Source: Amaurobius ferox (Eukaryota > Arthropoda > Arachnida > Araneae > Amaurobiidae). From it: 64,000 bases of DNA. How positions within the stretch are numbered: the first letter of the stretch is position 1; each line of letters begins with the position of its first letter. The notes under the pieces were generated by a model. It did not search any database, had not been told where the DNA came from, and worked only from the letters and a program-made list of their open reading frames with translations. The stretch spans positions 155,255,178-155,319,177 of the forward strand of contig OX578136.1 in NCBI GenBank assembly GCA_951213105.1. Direction: 5' to 3'. The position numbers and the translations under genes were made by a program. Below, piece by piece: positions 1 through 11,337 of this stretch.

Positions 1-74
1 TCATCCTCTTACCATACGAAATATACGGAAGGAGTGATGTTTCACATCACTTATATATAATTGTCTAACGTGTT

Positions 75-722
75 AACGGGTTTTGACTTTCCGGATCCTT
101 CCAAAAGCCCCCAGGTAACGTGGAAGGTTGAATCTTTGCACACTTATAGTATTGACTACGGTTGAGAACCTAATGGAGCCAAATTTTCGATTTACTCCCC
201 GGGGGAGGTAGAGAAACGGAGCTTTTTGAAAAAGTTCGAAAAGTATTTTTAGATCCTCTAGAAGCGCCTGTAGTGACTTAGAAAGTTTAATCTTTGCACA
301 TTTATAGAATTGATTATTAGACAGAGCTTAATATAGTCGGATTTTGATTTACCCCTTCGGGTGTGAAAAATAGGGTTTTTTTTAAAAGTATTTTCAGACC
401 CTCTAGGTCTAGAATCTCCTTGGTGACTGAGAAGGCTGAGTTTTTGCACATTTATAGTTTAAAACATCGAACTGTACCTAACGTAGTCAGATTTTAGATT
501 TCTCACCCCCTGAGGCGGAGATTTTGTTTTCTTGTTGTCTTTATAGACTCTCAAACAACCCTCCAGTGGCTTAAAAGGTTGAATCCTTGCTCACTTATTA
601 TATTGACCACTGGACAAAATCTAACAAAGCAGGATTTTCGATATTTAGCGTAAGTAAAATAAGGAGGTGGGGGTGTTAAAGAGTCTCAGAACCCATCCAA
701 AGCCCCTACTAGGGTCAATTAA
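75..722. repeat. Degenerate tandem repeat, ~150-bp period, about four units
   Basis: Similar segments recur near 116, 271, 421 and 564, spaced 155, 150 and 143 bp. Each carries a version of 'aaggttgaatctttgcaca' followed by 'tttatag.attga', then a 'ggattttcgattt' stretch and a C/G run. No unit holds an open frame of note, so this looks like an old satellite or the internal repeat of a transposable element rather than coding DNA. Confidence 0.65.
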
Positions 723-1479
723 AGGCTAACATTCGACCACAGGGCTGGAATATTTCCAATTGAGATAAATATGTTCGACGTTAAACACCATACATTGTTA
801 TGCAAAATAAAACTTATTAAAGCAGAGTTGCTCACTATATTTTACAATGCAGGTTTTACTTTGAAACAATATCTCACACACATCCTAATCAACAAAAGAA
901 ATGCGAAACCTTACAAAATGGAACAAATCGAAGAAAATTCGTAGACACGCACGTGCCAACTCCATTGAAAGCAAATCCGCGGGAGAAACGCCCCACTCCC
1001 ATATTTCTCCGCAATTCGAATAATCACCACACGTTCCGTCACGTCAACACCGGGTATTGCAGAATGGACACACACCGTCCACACACACAAAAGCAGTAAT
1101 GGGCTATAATCTCGAAACAATGCGCATTTCTAGCAGAGAGAGAGAGAGAGAGAGAAAATAATAATTTCCCTTCTTTCACACACACAATGACGTATTTCTC
1201 CGGGGGGACATTTTTGAAGGGATTTGATCAAATTGCTGTGGCGACTTTTGTTAACATTAAGATCACCAGATAGAACCTGTTATTACTAAACTTCTCAGAT
1301 ACAATGGGTAAGGCTAGCTCCCTGTTGTGATTGCAGGATTGGGTGAGAGATGGTCACGGGATAGAGATACGATTTCCGTTCGCAGTATGAAACGGAACGC
1401 AGTTATTTTAACTGAAACTAAACAATATGTAGATTAGAGTGTGAGTTTCCATTGATTCTCTCATAAATTCTTAGTCTGA
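723..1479. other. Unassigned stretch with a (GA)n tract and a CpG-rich patch
   Basis: A (GA)n run lies at about 1137-1155. Between about 940 and 1080 CpG is noticeably frequent against the AT-rich background, and a 69-residue - strand frame (1120-911) starts with a signal-peptide-like hydrophobic stretch. No splice donor or homologous domain is recognisable, so a first exon is possible but unsupported. Confidence 0.3.
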
Positions 1480-2307
1480 GGGGACGGTGGAAGTTAAAAT
1501 GAGCAAAAATCGACTAAAAAAAGTTTTAATATATAATAACATTATTTTACACATTTAACATTTGCTTACGGGTGGGACAGTGTCAGTCCCAAACCAAGAA
1601 TCTCCCAAACAGACAGGTATTTGACATACCCTATCCCAAACAGTTCGATCCCCCTTTGCAGGCATTGGCGCCCATGGAAATCCCTGACAGAAACATTGAA
1701 CCTGCTGCAGCAGGTGCAATGTTTCTGGCAGCGATTTCCTGTTTGGGATAGAGTACGTAAAATACCAGTTTGTTTGGGAGGTTGCATTTTTTTCGAAATG
1801 GAATTTTCAAAGGTTTAACATTTTTAAAATGTTTAAATGCTCCATGCATCTTCATTTTTGTCTGAGATGCATGAAATTAGCAAGAAGACATCTTTCATAC
1901 TTTTTAATGAAACTGGGTATGCATTTTATAACTGGACTTTATTAAGGTAATTAAAAGTGAATAAGAACCTAAATTAATGATGAAAATTAAGTTTTAATGC
2001 AGAAAAATATTTTTAAAAAATTAACTTTCTAAGAGATTTAAAAGTAAATATCCAAATTTGTTCATAATGTGTTTTTTTGAGTGATTATAATGTAAAATTA
2101 ATCAAAAATGTGAACAAATGGCACGCAAGGAGCATTCTCAAATTTCCATTAAAAAAATTAAATTTCAAAACAAATACAAAATTATAACAAAATTGAAAAT
2201 TAATTTAATGGTATTGTATATAGTAATGTTAAGAGGAATATTTATACAAATTTTCACGTTTCTAAGTCAATAAATAGATAAAAAAAAATTCAACATCCAC
2301 CGTCCCC
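1480..2307 (+). mobile_element. MITE-E copy 1 (TIR element with palindromic core)
   Basis: The left end reads GGGGACGGTGGAAGTT and the right end is its inverse, CAACATCCACCGTCCCC, followed by TTAA. An inverted second copy is at 27085-27791. The interior holds an inner near-perfect palindrome (1695-1730, centred on CTGCTGCAGCAG) nested in outer inverted arms that contain 'cccaaacag' (about 1603-1648 and 1738-1785). There is no transposase frame, so it is non-autonomous. TTAA beside the right end, and beside both ends of copy 2, would fit piggyBac-type targeting, but the left flank here is CTGA. Confidence 0.7.
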
Positions 2308-2369
2308 TTAAATTTCGTAATGAAAATAAAACAAGTAAAAGCAAAAAACACAGTTTTTAAAGTTCCCTC

Positions 2370-2672
2370 TTTTATTATTTGTATATAACTTAAATGCATT
2401 TATCAAAATGTGCATAACTTAAAAGCCTAAAAAAGGCATACCAAATTCGGACTCTCTAGCTGCTCCGGTTCTTGAGTTAATCTCTGAGAACGAGTACACT
2501 CTTATAGCGGGTCCAGGACGGGGTACCTCGATGAAGTTTAAAATCAAAAAAATTAAAATTTACCTCAAAAGACAACGACATACTAAACTTTTTGGCATTG
2601 TGATGTATGAAACCTGAATAGATAGGGCATCAAAGATTTGAATCATACTGATAAACACCAATCAAATTTAAA
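2370..2672 (+). repeat. Repeat B module upstream of a HINE-A copy
   Basis: It contains 'ctagctgctccggttct' followed by a 'gagttattctcc'-like stretch. The same module occurs three times in tandem at 58977-59480, again directly before a HINE-A copy. This suggests B is the variable 5' internal part of the same larger element. Confidence 0.55.
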
Positions 2673-2679
2673 AAGTTGA

Positions 2680-3858
2680 TGTGGGCAGCACATGACTTTC
2701 CTTATACAATGCAATGAATGTACTACTTTTATAGTAAAAAAATAATGCATGATCCACGGTACTGTGTGTTTTATCATTGAATTGTATATTTGGCGATTTT
2801 CCCGATGTCAACATGTAAAACTATTTCAAAGTACCCCATAAACTTATGTTTCGCGCAACTCTAAATAAACAATTATCAATATTGATAGAATTCCTAATAA
2901 ACGATATAGTCCATATCTTCAAATATTTTAATAAAAAATCTGAAGTGGGCAACACATGACTTTCCTTATATAATGCAATGAATTTACTACTTTTACAGTT
3001 AAAAAAAATGTTATTCTTATAGTAGATACTTATATTCTTTCCAAGATATTGAATTTTCTTCAATTAGTCGTCATTTTCATTGATTTAGCGTTATATTTAT
3101 CCATTTGGCGAGATTTTCGTTAATTTGGCAACATTTCAAAAAGTCGCCAAGTTGGCGACATTCCGCCAAATTCATCGCCAAAATCTCGCCAAGCGTTATG
3201 GACGAAGAAATAAGTTATTTTTACAGCAGATAAATGACTATTGGCGTTCAAATATAAAAGTATTACTCAAAGTATCCTTTTTCATGAATGGAACGAGCTA
3301 GATCCACGAGAATGATGTCACTAAATTTATCGCATGATATTACTTATGAAAAATGAACATATTTCACAATAGTTAATATGTTTATTATTTTAGATAATTT
3401 TTTGATAATTTCTTTTGAAAATGTGCAATATCTCGAGAACGGTCCATGCTAGCTTTCTAAAGTTTATGACAATCGTTTTCTAATGAAAAATTACATAAGA
3501 AATGACTATTTACGTAACTTTATTAAAGTTTTTGATTTTTTGATGATATTTTCAAAATTTCACTTTCAAATTTAGGGGGTTCTGAACATTCGATTGCGTA
3601 TAAAAAAAAATAGACTTCCAGTATTTACATATTGTAATTTTTGTACTTAATTTGTGACATATCGCTCCTTTCGTTTGAGAGATATCATCTCCACACTCAC
3701 TGACACACACACACGCACACAGACATCATCTTAAAAACGTTTGATTCGTATTCAGGTATGCTTGAAACGTGCTCTCCCGTAGAAAACTCGAATTCAAATT
3801 TTCGACCCCGTCACAATACGTTCCTTATACATTATACTATGTATTTAAGGAAACTAAT
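2680..3858 (+). mobile_element. HINE-A copy (+), left arm of an inverted pair
   Basis: The 5' end carries TGTGGGCAGCACATGACTTTC. Then come 'ggcgacatt..cgccaa' short repeats (3090-3190), the conserved 'gaatggaacgagctagatcc' block, a (CA)n stretch, and the 3' end 'ttcgaccccgtcacaatac' with an imperfect hairpin of TCCTTATA...TTAAGGA type. The 5' boundary motif occurs twice (2672 and 2934), so the start is ambiguous. There are no long frames, so it is non-autonomous. Copy 4095-5565 is the same element inverted. Confidence 0.65.
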
Positions 3859-4026
3859 AAAAAGCTTTAAAACAAGGTGTATATATTATTCGTATTTCGT
3901 AACCAAGTTGTTCTTTTTAAAATATTTCGTAAAAAATTCTAAAGGGTTCTATTTTAAATAGGCAACCGCTTAGTGGCTCCAATAAATTAGATGTACTTAA
4001 CTTACATGTGTAATATAAATTATGTT

Positions 4027-4059
<33 letters not shown>

Positions 4060-4094
4060 TATATGTAATATAAATTATGCATTAATATAAACTA
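3859..4094. repeat. Spacer with (TA)n between inverted HINE-A copies
   Basis: An AT-rich spacer of about 235 bp with a (TA)n microsatellite at about 4026-4065. It would form the loop of the inverted pair. Confidence 0.6.
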
Positions 4095-5565
4095 TTACTT
4101 TCTTTATATACATAGTATAATGTATACGGAAAGTATTGTGAAGAAATTCGAATTCGAGTTTTCGACGGGAGAGCACGTTTCAAGAACGCAAATCTAACGT
4201 TTTGGAGGAGATGTCTGTGTGTGTGTGTGTCCGTGAGTCTGTGGAGAAGATATCTCCCGAACGAATGCAGCTATTCGAACGGAATTTGGTACACAAATTC
4301 TAATTAGTGAATACTAGAAACCCATTGTTTTTAAACGCAATCAAATGTTCAAAAGACCCCAAATTTTCGAATGAACTTTTGAAAAAATCAAAACCTTTAA
4401 TAAAGTTACGTAAACAATCATTTTTTGTGTAATTTTTCATTAGAAAGCAATTAGCATAAATTTTAGACAGCTAGCATGAACAGTTCTCGAGGGAATGAAA
4501 ATTTTTTAAATAAATTTATCAAAAAATCACATAAAATTTAAAAAAAAATCATTAATTATCATTATTGTAAAATATGTTCACTTTTCGTATGTAATATTAT
4601 GCGATAAATTTGTTAACATCATTTTCGTGGATCTAACTCGTTCCATTCACGACAGAAGATACTTTTTCTAACAGCTCTGTAATTGGACGCCAATAGTCAT
4701 TTTCCACTATAAGAATAACTTATTTTTTCATCCAATGCGGTTGACGAAATTTTGGCGACGATTTTGGAGTAAAATCGCCAACTTGGCAAACTTTTTAATG
4801 TTGCTAAATTGACGAAAATGCCGCCAAATTGATAAAATAGTCGCCAAATTTATCAAAATGACGCTAAATTAATGAAAATGTTAATTAATTGATGGAAATT
4901 CAATATCTTGTAAAAAATATAAAGAATCTACTATAAGAATTACATATTTTTTCATCCGTATCACTTAATGAAATTTTGACGACGAATTTGGCGGAATTTC
5001 GCCAACTTGGTGACTTTTGAAATGCTGACAAATTGATAAAAATATCGCCAAATTGATAAAAATGGCGCTGAATTGGTAAAAATGACGCTAAATGGAAGGT
5101 AATGTCTTGCAAATTTTGAATTCCGTCGTATGATAAGGCAAACCTTCTACTATATAAGAAACGCGCTTCTCTCCATTTGTCTGTAACATTCGGCGATACA
5201 TCTGGCGAAAATTATCAGGCGAAATATCGCCAACGTGGCGATGTTTAGCCTCAGGTGGACGAAAAAATCGTCAAAATTGCAAAAATGACGTTAAGAAAAT
5301 GACGTCTAATTGATGAATTAATTATTAAAATATTTTAATGGACTATATTGCTTATTGAGGATGTTATTAATATTGAAAACTTGTTAATTTAGAGTTGTTT
5401 GAAATGCAAGCTAATTGGGTACTTTAAAATAGTTTTACATGTTGTCATCTGGAAAACCGCCAAATGTACAATTCAAAGTTCAAAATACAGTACTGTGTAT
5501 CATATACGTATATGATTTTTTCACTGTGAAAGAGGTAAATTCATTGCATTCTATAAGGAAAGACT
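4095..5565 (-). mobile_element. HINE-A copy (-), right arm of an inverted pair
   Basis: It begins with the reversed 3' terminus (TACTTTCTTTATATAC...GTATACGGAAAGTA), then '(TG)n', the reversed 'agctagatccacgaa' block and several 'ttggcga' units (4740-5300). It ends near 'cattctataaggaaagac'. It is longer than the other copies because the ggcgaaat-type short repeats are expanded. Confidence 0.65.
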
Positions 5566-5574
5566 CTTTATTTT

Positions 5575-6480
5575 ATGTTATTTTTTAATAAATTTATTTC
5601 AATTAAGTGCAATATCTTGAGGACTGTTTATAGTAGCATCCTAAAATTGGTGTCAATCGTTTTCTAATGGAAAATTACATTAGAAATGAATATTGCCGTA
5701 ACATTATTGAAAGTTCAGATTTTATTATTATCTTTTCAAATTTTCATTCGAAACTTTTGGAGGAATTTTCTGATTATTCGATTGCGTTTAAAATCAATAG
5801 GTTTCCAGTATTCACCCATTGTAATTTTTGAATCACATTTCGTTTGAAACGCTCCATTCGTCCAGGAGATAACTTCTCCACAGACTCACGGACACACACA
5901 CGTACACATACTTACAAGCACACATACTTACACACACATACACACACATACTTACACACACGCACACATACTTACACGCTTACACACACACGCTTACACA
6001 CCCACACACACACACACATACACACCCTCACGTACTTACACACACACATACAAGTGTTTCTTCCAGGATTTTTTTGGCCGGGGGGGGGGGGGGCGAATGA
6101 AATTTTAGGGGGGGAGTTTTCTATTTGCCCTATATAAATATATCTAGATGCTGTGTCACATAAATAGAAACTAAGTTAACATAAAATGTCTCCTGGAGTT
6201 ATGTCTGAAAGAAAGTAGGACACATACTTACACATCCTCACGCATTTACACACGCGCACTTACACACCTTCATGTACTTACACACACATACTTACACATT
6301 CACGCGCGCACCCACACACACACACACACACACATACGTAGATATCACATCAAAAACGGTCGATTCGAGTCCTGGAATGCTTGAAACGAACTCTTCCGTC
6401 GAAAACTCAAATTCGAATTTTTGACTCCGTCACTATACTTTTCCTATACATTTTGCTATGTATATAGGGAAAGTAATATG
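5575..6480 (+). mobile_element. HINE-A copy (+), 5'-truncated, with a long (CA)n region
   Basis: It retains the 'gtgcaatatcttgaggac' block, an expanded (CA)n/(CACATA)n tract (5881-6060 and 6220-6345), and the 3' end with 'tatatagggaaagtaat'. A MITE-D copy splits the CA tract. The 97-residue Thr-His frame at 5844-6137 is microsatellite, not a gene. Confidence 0.6.
6058..6212 (+). mobile_element. MITE-D copy (hAT-like ends, G-run rich)
   Basis: The left end AGTGTTTCTTCCAGG and right end CTGAAAGAAAGT are inverted relative to each other. The inside has 'tttggccgggggg' and 'cacataaatagaaact', shared with 36627-36838 and 55942-56088. The TIR resembles the CAGTG... ends of hAT elements. No 8-bp duplication is clear. 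Confidence 0.5.
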
Positions 6481-6819
6481 TAATTTCAGTCAAAACAAAT
6501 ACAGTTTTGTGTATTTAACTGCCAAAAGTTACTGCATTGCATACAGTCGTATGATATTGCAAGATTTTGAAAATTGTCATTATGAACTTTGTACTAGCAT
6601 TTTATAAATTCTACAATGAAACTCCCTATTGCAGAGATATTTTTAAAAACAGTATGTAAAACTGCTTTAAATATTCCTCTGTGAAATTTGAAATATAGTG
6701 AAAATATACAATTTTTTTTTCTTTTTTAAATTAAAAAAAAAATTCTAAAAGTTAATTGCCGGACAGTACAATATCAGGGGCACTGGGTGGTGAGCGGTAG
6801 CAAACAGGGGGAACGAGGG
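6481..6819. other. No feature seen
   Basis: AT-rich sequence with short homopolymer runs and no recognisable gene or repeat. Confidence 0.5.
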
Positions 6820-7073
6820 TGGCGTACAGCCTAGTGGTTAAGGTACGGGAATTGCGCCCGAACCTAGTTCGATTCCTGGTTCTACCCAAACAGTCCCCGT
6901 GCTCACACAGAGTACGGGCACGTTAAATATGTGAGTCTGTAAATCCTCCCGATGGTTTTGTAGGAGGGGAAGGTGGATACGGTACCTGTGGATGTGTACA
7001 ACCAGATGGATGTCCAAACAGATACCTTATACCGTCAGGCAAGTCGGACGGTCTGGATCGAAGGCAAGAAAAA
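6820..7073 (+). mobile_element. tRNA-derived SINE, divergent copy
   Basis: A tRNA-like head (box A CAGCCTAGTGG, box B AGTTCGATTCC, each one step from consensus) is followed by the family body, including 'ccaaacagatacctta' and 'aagtcggacggtctgg'. It is more diverged than the copies at 14718, 26757 and 37260 and probably older. Confidence 0.7.
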
Positions 7074-8054
7074 AAGGTGGGAACGTGAACTGTCATGTGT
7101 GCAGGTTGGGTTGAAAGAGTCAGCGACAAGTACCAGCGATGAGTGACAGCGAACAAAGAGCGGAACTTGGGTGAATTACGCTTGCGTAGCAGGCGGCACG
7201 AAAGACCACCAGCGAGTAAAGTGCGAAGCGACTTAATAATGTTGTGAAGCGTCAGCGAACAGGGGGGGGTGCCCCCTAATGTGCATTAATAATGGTACCT
7301 AATAATAAGAACATGTACCGTATTTAGTAATAAAGTATTTTTTAATAAAGCAATTTATTTATACATTAATATTTGACATTTTAACGCATTTTTAATTGAA
7401 AAAAAAAATGTTCATAATGAGCCCCTCCCCCTTAAATTTTACTCCAGCCTTTCTTGGAATTCGTTTTGTGAAAGATGCAATAAATGTGTATTTGTCTTAT
7501 TCTTTCTATCAGGCATCACGACAATTAAAATTTCACACAATCAAATTATCAATAGTGCTTTGTGGAGATTATGCAAGTCATCTACCTATTACTAGCGCAT
7601 TGTTTATCAGCCAAACACAAAGAGTAAAATAATTCAAACGCTAGAACGAGTAAGGCAGGTGTCAAGAATACTGGCATATTTCTCAAGTGATGTATCCTGT
7701 CTCAGTATCTCCATACAAGCGTTTCCCACAGTTAAAAAATGCATTAAGTTTAATCTCTGAGTATAATTTTTGCTATTTTACGTTTTCGCAAACTGCTCAT
7801 TGTAGTCACATAACTGTTGCCACTTTGAATTGATCTCCACAAAAGAACCTATGAAATGATCCGTAGTATGGTTATAAAATCGTGCAAGTTTCAGGACAAG
7901 AGGTAATTTATAAGGTGTGACGCAATTCTTATGATCAATAAAACTTTTTATTTTCGGTCTAGTTTAATTATCATACGATGACTATTGTTCTAGCGACAAA
8001 ATATATGATATGAGTTGCACATTCCTTTCTTCAAAAACTCAAATTACTTGGGTG
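7074..8054. other. No supported gene
   Basis: Contains GC-richer remnants up to about 7280 and an open 78-codon + frame (7396-7632). The latter has an acceptor-like 'ttctttctatcag' at about 7511, but there is no matching upstream exon or recognisable product. The rest is AT-rich. Confidence 0.4.
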
Positions 8055-8375
8055 TTTTAACACTTTACAACGTAGTTGAAAAGTGTTTATGACTTTTTTC
8101 ATTCTATATGTCTGTCTGTTTGTCCGTTAGCACGATAACTGCCGTAAAAATGAATTTATCAAAATGAAATATTAGTATGTTGTTCAGACGGTCTGTGGGA
8201 CCTATGGGAATATAAATGAATAATATCGCCCAATTAGTTTTGGATTGAACACGGGTTCAAAATATGAATTATATTGAACCCTATAGGACATAATTTTTCA
8301 AACATTTTTTAAGCGAATTTAAAATTCCCAAATTGCTACGAATGTTTTAGGAAATATTCAAATTATGCCATCTTA
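8055..8375 (-). mobile_element. HINE-C fragment, 3' end only
   Basis: It begins with the reversed terminal hairpin (AACACTTTACAACGTAGTTGAAAAGTGTT as two arms), then 'gtccgttagcacgataact' and 'tgttcagacggtctgtggg', which match the 3' third of the full copies at 60466 and 61767. Confidence 0.7.
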
Positions 8376-8721
8376 AATAATAAAAGGCAATGTCTGTCAG
8401 TCTGTCTGTGTGTCTTATACACTATAGGTTCAGAGAAAGCGCGTCGGAGAGCTACGAAATTTGGCAATCGGAAACCGGGGGGTGGGGAAGGGGACACTTT
8501 AAAACCGATTTTTAAAATTGTAATTATTTTTTTTATTATTTAATGTTTTATGCGATTTCGACAGTTTTTTCCCTTTTTGCCCTTTTTTCTCCACCATCCA
8601 GACGTCGTAGAAAAAAAAAAATCACACGACAGGAAAGAGCAGACAATTGCGAGTAACATTATATCAATTTCAAATCTCAATCTCAATTTCTAATATTTTT
8701 TTAAGATTTTAAAACAGTAGG
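8376..8721. other. No supported gene
   Basis: Has 'ctgtcagtctgtctgtgtgtc' (short CTGT repeats) and a G-rich patch near 8480. No coding signal. Confidence 0.4.
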
Positions 8722-8830
8722 TCCTTCCGAGAGGTTGGTGGTAGGAAAAGGAGGGTATGGATGCCTCCCCCACTGGGCTCCGATCTAAATTAGGTGAATA
8801 AAAAGAAAGGTATGGAGATTGTCGCGAAGG
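8722..8830 (+). mobile_element. SINE fragment (3' body)
   Basis: Matches the body of the SINE family from 'ccttccgagaggttggtgg' onward and ends in the 'gggtgaataaa' variant also seen at 15240-15285. The tRNA-like head is absent. Confidence 0.65.
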
Positions 8831-9807
8831 CGAAAGGCCAAAAAGTATGCTAAGCCAGGCAGCCTTCTTTCAAATCAAACGCCAAACGTTGTTTTATAGC
8901 CTGTGTGATAGGCGAAGGAGCGCTCTCTCTCTCAAGGTTAATATAGCAGCCACATCAAGAGAAAGGACTCTCGCAATTTGGTTTATTTTTTCATTATATG
9001 ACTTACAATTTAGCAATATAGACACACGTTTTAAATGGATTATTTCTTAGATTGGAATTAAATTAATACAATATGGATTAGATTAAAAAAGCCGATATAT
9101 AACTTACAATTAAGCAATATAGACACTTTTTAAATGCATTATCTTTTAGATTAGAATTAAATTAATTCAGTATTGACTCAATTAAAGAATCATTTTATTA
9201 TTTTTTAATGCTATTGTATAGAGGAAGTTCACGGATAAACACGACATTTAGACGAAAAAATACACTTAAAGACACCATGAACACATTTCGAGCATTTTAG
9301 AAAATATTTCCATCAGTGTGTGTGTGTATCTGTGGGGTGTGAATGCACGTATCGCTACGGCAATTTATATGTAGATGCATTCTATAGAAAATATAAAACA
9401 GGTAGAATATTTTGTAATAAATGAGATTAAAACATTATTCGAAATTAGAGGTTTTAAATTAGAGAGAGTACGTACAGCCACGAAATTCTATATGTAGCTG
9501 CATTCTGAAAAAATTCGAATTAGGTAGATCATCGTGTAATTAACGTGATTAGAATACGGGTGAAAGGGAGGGAGACAGAGAGAGAGAAAAAGAGTGTGTG
9601 TGTGTGTGTGTGTCAAAATATAGTACGATCAAAATATAGTGTGGTAACTGGGTGCAAAAAAATCTGAATAAATGATGGAGAGCGTCAAATACTTCGGATT
9701 TGATTAATTTAATGCATTAAAGACTTCGCATTTACTTTCAAGTTATAACTGAATAATGCGTTAAAGTTATAGCTCTAAAGCAATGGATTGATTTTTGCTT
9801 TCATATA
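8831..9807. other. No supported gene
   Basis: AT-rich. A short direct repeat ('tatgacttacaattt.agcaatatagaca', at 8996 and 9096) and a (TG)n run near 9595-9613 are visible. Confidence 0.4.
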
Positions 9808-9809
9808 TA

Positions 9810-10160
9810 TAGGCGAAAATTTGAATTCCAGTTTTTGTCGGGAGAGCACGTTTCAAGCAATCTTGACCACGAATCAGACGTTTTTAAAGTCATGCATGTA
9901 TGTGTTTGATGTGTGTGCGTTTGAGTGTGTGTGTGTGCATGCGAGTGTGTGTGTGCATGCGAGTGTGTGTGCGCATGCGAATGTGTGTGTGCATATGTGA
10001 GTGCGTGAGTGTGCATGTGTGAGTGCGTGAGCGTGCATGTGTGAGCGCATGTGTGTGTCAGTGAATATGTGGAGACGATATCTCACGAACGAATGAAGCG
10101 ATTCGAACGAAATTGGTACAAAATTGCAATTAGGGAAAACCGGAAATCTGTTGCTTAATG
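9810..10160 (-). mobile_element. HINE-A fragment with expanded (TG)n
   Basis: Carries 'gggagagcacgtttcaag', then a TG-rich tract with interspersed 'tgcatgcgag' units (9900-10060), then 'gatatctcacgaacgaatg'. The hairpin terminus and the 5' half are missing. Confidence 0.6.
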
Positions 10161-10308
10161 TTAGAACATGTATTAGTAAAATAAGATTTCTTTTACAATA
10201 TGCTAAAGAAAACTAACATAGTTTAAACCTTCATTTGGAACTTGCATATCCTTCAAGGAAAATATAACAATTTATAGTTTGCGGTTATGAAGACTTCCTG
10301 ACTTGTCA

Positions 10309-10403
<95 letters not shown>

Positions 10404-10413
10404 ATATATATAA

Positions 10414-10441
<28 letters not shown>
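10309..10441. repeat. (TA)n microsatellite
   Basis: About 130 bp of almost pure TA with a few interruptions. Confidence 0.95.
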
Positions 10442-10444
<3 letters not shown>

Positions 10445-11230
10445 GAAATGTAATAATAAGAATTATGTAAAAATAAAAAAAATAAAATAAAAATACAATT
10501 CAAGTAATATTAACATCACCATAGAAGCAAATTCACGGCCATAATGCCGATAAGAGAAAAGAACAGAACCGTCCCAAATTCGATGATTAATCAGAATAAA
10601 ATTCCTCTTCAGGTCTGAGTATTTAATTCTAATTAACCCAAACAAATGCCTGTTTCAGATTAAACAATAGTACATTACTATAAATGCTTAAACTCAGACT
10701 ACAGACATCAAAAAATGAAAAAATGAAAAAAAGATACATTAGGAAAATTGTATTACCATGCGGCATGAACACTTCTTCCTCACCACGTGTATACACGATC
10801 AACCTCAACAGCTTAATCTAGAAGCACCGGAATGAACAAGTCGAAATTCTACCAGGGAGGCAGTACGAACGTTCACGGAAATACTCCCAAACCCGTCCAG
10901 TGAGTCTAAGCTGGAGACTGGACAAGCAATTCAGAATACAACTTCCCAAACATGCAGAACTGAATATGAATATGAATCAAAGATGAAAATTCCTACTAAA
11001 CAAGTAATTCATAGGAAAACTGGATAATCGAGAATGCCACTATACACCATTATAAGGGCGCTCAAAACGTAGTTTCAATACTGACAAAAGTTACATTTTT
11101 TTGCGAAAATAAAATTCAAAACATTAATGTTAATGCATCTTATTTTCCGATTTTTTGATTTTTCTAATGTTTTTGACTTAGTTTATTATTTTTCATTTTT
11201 ATTTATTTATATAATTAATAAATAATTATA
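10442..11230. other. No supported gene
   Basis: Moderately AT-rich, apparently unique sequence. No splice-site-bounded frames were found. Confidence 0.4.
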
Positions 11231-11244
11231 TATAATATACACAT

Positions 11245-11253
<9 letters not shown>

Positions 11254-11310
<57 letters not shown>

Positions 11311-11311
11311 T
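11254..11311. repeat. (TA)n/(CA)n microsatellite at the 3' end of a Penelope-like element
   Basis: TA, then CA, then TA repeats directly abut the 3' tail of the reverse transcriptase frame at 11338. Confidence 0.9.
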
Positions 11312-11337
11312 TTTTTTTCCCCTCTCTCTCCTGTATG

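Noticed and set aside
911..1120. Secreted peptide gene on the - strand (signal-peptide-like start)
   Set aside because: A hydrophobic start and CpG-rich context are suggestive, but there is no recognisable mature peptide, splice site or homology.
5844..6137. 97-residue frame rich in His and Thr
   Set aside because: It translates a (CA)n microsatellite inside HINE-A.
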